Of a DNA stretch of 64,000 nt, positions 58,936 to 64,000 are shown one piece after another (the first letter of the stretch is position 1; every line of letters begins with the position of its first letter). The notes below the pieces were generated by a model. The model ran no database searches. It was given only the letters and a program-made list of their open reading frames with translations, and was not told the origin of the DNA. Both the position numbers and the translations under genes were made by a program. Source of the DNA: an uncultured Myxococcales bacterium (GTDB lineage Bacteria > Myxococcota > Myxococcia > Myxococcales > Myxococcaceae); assembly GCA_937980205.1 (NCBI GenBank), contig CALJKW010000051.1, forward strand, positions 1 through 64,000, in the 5' to 3' direction.

Positions 58936-59877
58936 ATGAAACGCTACGTGATGCTGTTCGCAGTGGTGGCTTCGGGGTGCGGGACGTTCTTCAACGTCGG
59001 CGACAACGGCAGCAACGAAGACGACCTCATCGGGCTCAAGCCCGACGGCGGCCAGTGCGGACCGGTCTGCGCCATCTACTGTCCCTACGGCCACGTGAAG
59101 GACGCTGACGGCTGCGACACCTGCACGTGCAAGCCGGCGCCCGACGCGGGCCAGTGCGGTCCGGTCTGCGCCATCTACTGCGAGTACGGCCACGTGAAGG
59201 ACGCGAACGGCTGCGACACCTGCGCGTGCAACCCGCCCCCGCCGGTGAAGTGCGGCGCGACCGAATGCGCCGCCGGCGAAGAGTGCTGCAACTCGAGCTG
59301 CGGCATCTGCGTGCAGCCGGGCCAGGGCTGCACGAAGCAGCTGTGCCCGCCGTCGCGCGACGCCGGCGCGTGCAACCCGGTCGTGTGCACGCTCGCGTGC
59401 CAGTACGGCTTCGCCACGGGTCCGGACGGCTGCGAGATCTGTGCGTGCGCCCCGCCTCCGTCCCAGCCGGACGCCGGCGCCTGCGGCCCGGTCTGCGCCA
59501 TCTACTGCCCGTACGGCCACGTGAAGGACGGGAACGGCTGCGACACCTGCACGTGCAAGCCTCCGCCGGGCGGTACGCAGTGCGGCTTCAACACCTGCGC
59601 CGCCGGGCTCGAGTGCTGCAACGCGAGCTGCGGCATCTGCGTGCCGCCGGGTGGTGCGTGCACCCAGCAGGCCTGCGCCTGCGCCCCGGTCGTCTGCACG
59701 CTGGCGTGCCAGTACGGCTTCCAGCGCGGCGCGGACGGCTGCGAGATCTGCGCGTGCGCTCCGCCGCCGAAGACCTGCGGAAACGTGACGTGCGGCGCCG
59801 GCCTCGAGTGCTGCAACGCGAGCTGCGGCATCTGCGTGCCGCCCGGCGGAGCGTGCACGCAGCAGGCGTGCAACTGA
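58936..59877 (+). CDS. Lipoprotein of antistasin-like Cys repeats
   Basis: 313 residues. The lipobox is VVASGCGT. Repeats of two kinds alternate: CGPVCAIYCPYGHVKDADGC and relatives (with DTCTC at the end), resembling antistasin-like units, and CAAGLECCNASCGICVPPGG units. About 17% of residues are Cys. A disulfide-rich surface or protease-inhibitor-like role is likely. It follows the anti-sigma gene by 23 bases, so it may be a target or part of the sigma operon. Confidence 0.75.
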   Translation: MKRYVMLFAVVASGCGTFFNVGDNGSNEDDLIGLKPDGGQCGPVCAIYCPYGHVKDADGCDTCTCKPAPDAGQCGPVCAIYCEYGHVKDANGCDTCACNPPPPVKCGATECAAGEECCNSSCGICVQPGQGCTKQLCPPSRDAGACNPVVCTLACQYGFATGPDGCEICACAPPPSQPDAGACGPVCAIYCPYGHVKDGNGCDTCTCKPPPGGTQCGFNTCAAGLECCNASCGICVPPGGACTQQACACAPVVCTLACQYGFQRGADGCEICACAPPPKTCGNVTCGAGLECCNASCGICVPPGGACTQQACN

Positions 59878-59888
59878 CACTCTCGTCG

Positions 59889-59995
59889 TTCACGCTGGCT
59901 GAGCGGAGTCGAAGCGGGCCACGCGTCGGCTTCGCGCCGCCGCACTCTTGAGCCTGTCGAAGGACGCAGCCCCTTCGGGCTGCTCCGCTCAGGGT
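59889..59995. repeat. CTGAGCGGAGTCGAAG dispersed repeat, full copy
   Basis: CTGAGCGGAG (59899-59908) and CTCCGCTCAG (59983-59992) are outer inverted arms. Inside are AGTCGAAGC, TTGAGCCTGTCGAAGG and a hairpin GCAGCCC/GGGCTGC with loop CTTC (59966-59983). It fills the gap between the Cys-repeat lipoprotein and the GTG of the next gene. Shorter relatives are at 4527-4544 and 28880-28930. Confidence 0.65.
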
Positions 59996-60019
59996 AAACG
60001 GAGCTAAGTTCGCCGCGGC

Positions 60020-61912
60020 GTGAGACCTGCTCTCGCCGCGGCGTTGCTGTTCTGTGCATGTCCTCGCGCTGAGGTCGTCGTGCCGACGCCGCCGCGCGGG
60101 CCGCAGGTCATCGGCCGCGCGGTGCTGCCCGCCGACACCTTCGCGCCGGGTCCTCCGAGCGGGCGCGTCCTCGACCCCGACGAGCTGCACAGTCGCGCGA
60201 GGCCGTTCCCATCGCAGCCGGTGCAGGGCTTCTCGGCCCTATTGCCCGACGGCGACGCCGGCTTCCTCGCCTTGAGCGACAACGGCTTCGGCGCGCCGGA
60301 GAACAGCGCCGACTACCGCCTGCGCATCTACCGCCTGCGTCCCGACTTCGCGCGCGGCGCCCTCGACCTCGGCGGCTTCATCGAGCTGTCCGACCCCTTC
60401 CGCCACGTGCCGTTCCCCATCGTGAACGAGTGGACCGACGCCGGCCGCGCGCTCACCGGCGCCGACTTCGACCCCGAGTCCTTCCAGCCCGACGGCGACG
60501 GAGGCTTCTGGGTGGGCGACGAGCTCGGACCGTACCTGCTGCACGTCGACGCGGACGGCCGCGTGCTCGAGCCGCCGTTCTCGCTGCCCGACCTCTTCTC
60601 TCCGTACCACGCGCGCTTCGAAGAGGCGTCGGCGCTCAAAGTCATGAACGCGCTCGCGGCCCACGCGCTCGAGCACGGCGCGCCGGTGCCGATCGTCTCG
60701 CCGTGGCACCTGCTCGTCGCCGATGCGGACCCGCTCACCGGCGTGCCCGCGCGCATCGACGCCGGCCTCTCGAGCGAGCTCTTCGACGTCGCGGCGCTGA
60801 AGAAGGCGGGCTTCGAGGTCATTCCATGGACGGTGAATGATCCGGGCCGCGCGAACCGGCTGCGCGAGCTCGGCGTCGCGAACGTCATCTCCGACCGCCC
60901 CGACCTCGTCCCCGGCGCGCAGGGCCATCGCGGCGCGCGGGGCTTGAGGCCCGAGAACACGCTGCCGGCGTTCGAGCACGCGCTGCAGCTCGGAGTCGCC
61001 GTCCTCGAGGGCGATCTGCTGCTGACGAAAGACGGAGTGCCCGTGCTCGGCCACGACCCGATCCTCTCGGTCGAGAAGTGCCGCATCCCCAAGGCGGTCG
61101 CGGTGCGCGAGCTCACCGCCGCGCAGGTGCAGCGCACCGTCTGCGATCGCCGCCCGCTCGCATTTGGGGAGCAGCAGGCGCCCGGGCCGTCGAGCGCCTA
61201 CGCGATGCCGACGCTGGAGCAGCTGTTCGCGCGCATGAAGAACGAGCCGGTGCGCTTCAACCTCGAGATCAAGCACGAGCCGATCGCGCTGACCGAGGCG
61301 GTGGTGGCCGTCATCCGCAAGCACGGCCTCAGCGAGCGCGTCGACCTGCAGTCGTTCGACCTCTCCGCCGTGCTGCACGTGCACCGCATCGCGCCCGAGC
61401 TCCGCACCGTCGCCCTGTTCGAGACCGCGCCGTGGCCGACCGGAACGACGTACGCGGCGCTGCCGCCGCGCGTGAAGGCCAGCGGCGGCTTCGAGGCGAT
61501 GGCGCTCGGCACCGACGGCCTGCTGTGGCCGATGCTGGAGAAGCCCATCGGCGCCGAGCACGTCGTCCGCGCGTGTGCCTTCGACCCGCGCGCGAAGCGG
61601 TGGACGGGCGAGTGCTTCGATCATCCGCTGCACCGCGACGCCGTGGCCGCCACCGACTTCCAGGCAGACCTCGTCCTCGAGCGCGACGACACGCAGGGCG
61701 CGGCGACGAAGCACAAGCGGCTGGTGAACCGCGCGGGCCGCGAGGTGCTCGACATCGCGAAGCTCGACATGCCCTTCTGGACCATCGAGAGCGCGCTGCC
61801 GTTGCCCGGCGGCCGCTTCGCGATCATCAACGACAACAACTACCCGTTCAGCGACGGCCGCAAGCCCGGCGAGCCGGACCCGTCGGAGCTGATCATCGTT
61901 CAGAACCAGTAG
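60020..61912 (+). CDS. Lipoprotein with phytase-like domain split by a permuted glycerophosphodiesterase domain
   Basis: 630 residues from GTG 60020, lipobox LLFCAC. The phytase/esterase-like part is split: residues about 65-200 (GFSALLPDGDAGFLALSDNGFG, then DFDPESFQ) and about 495-630 (GGFEAMALGTDGLLWPMLE, LVLERDDTQG). Between lies a glycerophosphodiester phosphodiesterase domain in unusual order: its normal last part (VIPWTVND at 268-274, ISDRPDLV at 290-297) comes before its normal first part (HRGARGLRPENT from 303, then EGDLLLTKDGVPVLGHDP). Both active sites seem complete. Likely a periplasmic or surface phosphodiesterase. Confidence 0.78.
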   Translation: MRPALAAALLFCACPRAEVVVPTPPRGPQVIGRAVLPADTFAPGPPSGRVLDPDELHSRARPFPSQPVQGFSALLPDGDAGFLALSDNGFGAPENSADYRLRIYRLRPDFARGALDLGGFIELSDPFRHVPFPIVNEWTDAGRALTGADFDPESFQPDGDGGFWVGDELGPYLLHVDADGRVLEPPFSLPDLFSPYHARFEEASALKVMNALAAHALEHGAPVPIVSPWHLLVADADPLTGVPARIDAGLSSELFDVAALKKAGFEVIPWTVNDPGRANRLRELGVANVISDRPDLVPGAQGHRGARGLRPENTLPAFEHALQLGVAVLEGDLLLTKDGVPVLGHDPILSVEKCRIPKAVAVRELTAAQVQRTVCDRRPLAFGEQQAPGPSSAYAMPTLEQLFARMKNEPVRFNLEIKHEPIALTEAVVAVIRKHGLSERVDLQSFDLSAVLHVHRIAPELRTVALFETAPWPTGTTYAALPPRVKASGGFEAMALGTDGLLWPMLEKPIGAEHVVRACAFDPRAKRWTGECFDHPLHRDAVAATDFQADLVLERDDTQGAATKHKRLVNRAGREVLDIAKLDMPFWTIESALPLPGGRFAIINDNNYPFSDGRKPGEPDPSELIIVQNQ

Positions 61913-62541
61913 GTCGCGTGGATGCCCGGCGTGAGCGTGCCGATGCTCACCGCGATGGGGTCCAGGTTCGTCGCGACGAGGCGAAGGAGCAGCTCGGCCG
62001 CGACCGAGAACGACGGGGCGAACCAGTACTCGGCGCCGATGCCCCCGCCGATCGCGAACGAGATGCCGCCCGCGGTCTGCGTCGTCGTCACCGTCGTCGT
62101 GCCGACGGGCACCGTTTGCTGCTGCGCGCGGCTGGCGAAGCCGACGCCGAAGAGCAGCGGCACGTACGGGCGCAACGACGCGCCGCGCGGGCGCAGGAAG
62201 ATCCCGAGCACGGCGTCCGCCGCGAAGCTCGCCTGGCTGTAGCCGCTCGCCGCGGTGAGGCCGACGCCGACGTCGAGCCCGAGCGACATGCCGTCGGTCA
62301 CCATCAGCTTCATGCCGACGTTGCCGACGTCGATGCCCGGCGTCGCGGTGCTGCCGCCGAAGCCAGCGCGAATTCCGAACGAGCCGGCGCCGGGCAGCGG
62401 CGGCTGGCTCGGCTGCGGAGGCGGCGCAGGCGGCTGCGACACCTCCAGCGGCGGTGGAGCAGCGGCCGTGACGCGCGGGTTCGGGCTCGCGCCCCAGGCG
62501 GTTGCGGCGATGACGACGGAAAGGGCGATGAAGCGGTTCAT
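61900..62541 (-). CDS. Outer-membrane-barrel-like protein
   Basis: 213 residues with signal peptide MNRFIALSVVIAATAWGAS. A Pro-rich stretch precedes strands alternating hydrophobic and polar (FGIRAGFGGSTATPGIDVG, MSLGLDVGVGLTAASG, LRPYVPLLFGVGFASR, GISFAIGGGIGAEYWF) and the protein ends in HATYWF, a C-terminal aromatic as in barrel proteins. The stop region overlaps the convergent phosphodiesterase gene by 13 bases. Function unknown. Confidence 0.75.
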   Translation of the reverse strand: MNRFIALSVVIAATAWGASPNPRVTAAAPPPLEVSQPPAPPPQPSQPPLPGAGSFGIRAGFGGSTATPGIDVGNVGMKLMVTDGMSLGLDVGVGLTAASGYSQASFAADAVLGIFLRPRGASLRPYVPLLFGVGFASRAQQQTVPVGTTTVTTTQTAGGISFAIGGGIGAEYWFAPSFSVAAELLLRLVATNLDPIAVSIGTLTPGIHATYWF

Positions 62542-62554
62542 GGTGTCTCCGGTT

Positions 62555-64000
62555 TCACGGCTCGCAGTTCACGTACGTGCCGTAGTTCTTGAGGCCCTGC
62601 GCGGTGCCAATCACCGCGGGGCCGGTCTGCACGACGGCGACGTCGGCTGCGTACGTCCCCGGGTTCTTGTCGGCGAGCGTGTTCGCCAGCGGCCAGCCCA
62701 TCGCGTCGCAGAGCAGCCGGCCGCCGGCGTTGACCTCGTAGTCCTTGTAGGTCGCCGACGACGGCGAGATGGACGTCATGCAGTTCGTCGAGCGCAGCCC
62801 GTCGCAGCCCGGGTACAGCAGCCACGTCGTGCCCGAGATGCGCAGCTCGACCGGGTCTCCCTGCGAGCGGAAGCAGCGCGTGCCGCCGGTCGCCGTCGTC
62901 GTCACCGTGCCGGCGCAGCGGAACTCGACCGTCGTCGAGCCGGTGCCGGGCAGCACCTGCCAGCTCGTGGTGAACACGAGCCGCTGCGGGCCGACGCACG
63001 CGTTCGCGACGCACGACTGCCCGGAGGCGCAGCTCCCGCAGCTCGCGGTGCGCGGCGCGCCGCAGTTGTCGAGGCCGGTCGCGAGGCCGCACTGCTTCTG
63101 CAGCCGCGCGCAGAAGCTCGCGTCGCTCTCGGGCACGCAGGAGCTCACGCACACGCCGGCGCTCGAGCAGGTCGAGCCCGCGCTGCACGCGCCGCAGCTT
63201 CCTCCGCACCCGTCGGGACCGCAGGTTCGTCCTGCGCAGGCGGGCACGCACTGGCACTGACCCGCGGCGGTGCAGCTCTGGCCGGCGCCGCAGGCGCCGC
63301 ACGCTCCGCCGCAGCCGTCGGGTCCGCACTGGCGGCCCATGCACGAGGGGACGCACTGGCACTTGCCGGCGGAGTCGCACGCAGTTCCCGCCGGGCAGCT
63401 GCCGCACGAGCCCCCGCAGCCGTCCGAGCCACACGTCTTTCCGGAGCACGACGGCGTGCAGGTCGCGACGCACTGGCCGCTGTCGTTGCAGGTCCCGGTG
63501 GCGCAGGCGCCGCAGCTCCCTCCGCAGCCGTCGGAGCCGCACTGCTTCCCGGCGCACGACGGCACGCACTGGCACTGCCCGCTCGCGGTGCAGGTCTGGC
63601 CCCCGCTGCAGGTTCCGCAGGCGCCGCCGCAGCCGTCGGGACCGCACTGCTTCCCGGTGCACGACGGCGAGCACGCGGCGACGCACACGCCGGCGGCGGA
63701 GCAGACCTCTCCGATGGCACAGGCTCCGCAGCCTGCGCCGCAGCTGTTCGCTCCACATGAGGTGCAGCGGCCGTTCGCGTCGCAGGCCTCGCCGGCGCCG
63801 CACGCTCCGCACGTGCCGCCGCAGCCGTCCGGGCCGCACGACCTGCCGTCGCACGAGGGCGTGCAGGCGTCCGCAGCGCCAGGCACGCACGTGCACTCGG
63901 CTCCGCCGGTTCCGCACGCCGGCGGAGCGGAGAGGCACTCGCCCTCGGCGCAGCAGCCCGCGCAGTTGAGCGGCGAGCACGGCTTCCAGTCCGTCTTCCA
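62555..64000 (-). CDS. Cys-rich repeat surface protein, 5' partial at the window end
   Basis: Open to the last base, so at least 481 residues with the start beyond. About eight repeats of the form CxPSCxGKxCGxDGCGGxCGxC, each followed by a short C..AGxC unit, run from near the window end to about 63130. The C-terminal 190 residues form a separate domain with NCGAPRTASCGSCASGQSC, then FTTSWQVLPGTGSTTVEFRC and YEVNAGGRLLCDAMGWPLA. It probably forms a disulfide-rich stalk with a C-terminal head. It lies 13 bases upstream, on the same strand, of the barrel gene. Confidence 0.75.
   Translation of the reverse strand, partial: WKTDWKPCSPLNCAGCCAEGECLSAPPACGTGGAECTCVPGAADACTPSCDGRSCGPDGCGGTCGACGAGEACDANGRCTSCGANSCGAGCGACAIGEVCSAAGVCVAACSPSCTGKQCGPDGCGGACGTCSGGQTCTASGQCQCVPSCAGKQCGSDGCGGSCGACATGTCNDSGQCVATCTPSCSGKTCGSDGCGGSCGSCPAGTACDSAGKCQCVPSCMGRQCGPDGCGGACGACGAGQSCTAAGQCQCVPACAGRTCGPDGCGGSCGACSAGSTCSSAGVCVSSCVPESDASFCARLQKQCGLATGLDNCGAPRTASCGSCASGQSCVANACVGPQRLVFTTSWQVLPGTGSTTVEFRCAGTVTTTATGGTRCFRSQGDPVELRISGTTWLLYPGCDGLRSTNCMTSISPSSATYKDYEVNAGGRLLCDAMGWPLANTLADKNPGTYAADVAVVQTGPAVIGTAQGLKNYGTYVNCEP

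Noticed and set aside
62600..63960. Regular repeats that could suggest a CRISPR array
   Set aside because: The period follows codons of CGxDGCGGxCGxC protein repeats, units differ at synonymous positions, and no constant direct repeat with unique spacers is present.

Overview
The window is about 70% G+C by eye and densely packed, with no gene-free stretch over 300 bases. It looks like chromosomal DNA of a myxobacterium or a close relative (Myxococcota). The grounds are very high GC3 codon use, frequent GTG and TTG starts, many small-signal lipoproteins with Pro-, Gly- or Asp/Ser-rich linkers, DUF4476, DUF4142 and Cys-rich repeat proteins, and a large eukaryote-like accessory protein load (VIT/vWA, LCCL, pseudokinase). 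The taxon is an inference. I see no rRNA, tRNA or CRISPR, and no insertion sequence or phage block.

Layout. 1-9900: end of a thiolase, a four-repeat peptidoglycan-binding/CHAP hydrolase, an M3 oligopeptidase, an RluA-type pseudouridine synthase diverging from a small phosphodiesterase, a DUF2569 zinc-ribbon membrane protein, a DASS-type anion symporter and an exported ComEC-like metallo-beta-lactamase protein. 9900-19200: myxobacterial unknowns, a 1001-residue PqqD/HlyD fusion, a coupled VIT-vWA/propeller pair and a DUF4142 protein followed by a clear terminator. 19185-25000: tldD-pmbA with a Tat-type leader on TldD, and between tldD and the next gene a lower-GC two-gene AAA ATPase/TOPRIM-like cassette framed by 21-bp perfect direct repeats. 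25000-32600: lipoproteins, an LCCL protein, atpD-atpC, an esterase, and an ADP-ribosylglycohydrolase relative. 32700-40700: a three-gene overlapping redox/lipoprotein operon, a desaturase, cydA-cydB and a membrane dipeptidase. 40784-46234: a tightly overlapped TPR/propeller/pseudokinase operon. 46248-54707: a 2132-residue surface lipoprotein diverging from a kinase plus HopA1-like lyase pair. 54714-64000: a membrane protein, parDE, an ECF sigma/anti-sigma operon with Cys-rich lipoproteins, a protein with a rearranged glycerophosphodiesterase domain, an outer-membrane barrel and the start of another Cys-rich repeat protein.

The most interesting items are (1) the ATPase/TOPRIM-like cassette whose flanking repeats copy the last five codons and stop of the neighbouring gene, which fits a mobile anti-phage module; (2) the stand-alone kinase/HopA1-lyase pair, the enzyme pair that makes dehydroamino acids in some peptide natural products, here without a visible precursor peptide or cyclase; (3) a circularly permuted glycerophosphodiesterase domain nested in a phytase-like domain; and (4) intergenic hairpins built from a GGTTCG hexamer, one of them inside the cydAB operon. 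All family assignments come from motif recognition; no database search was possible.
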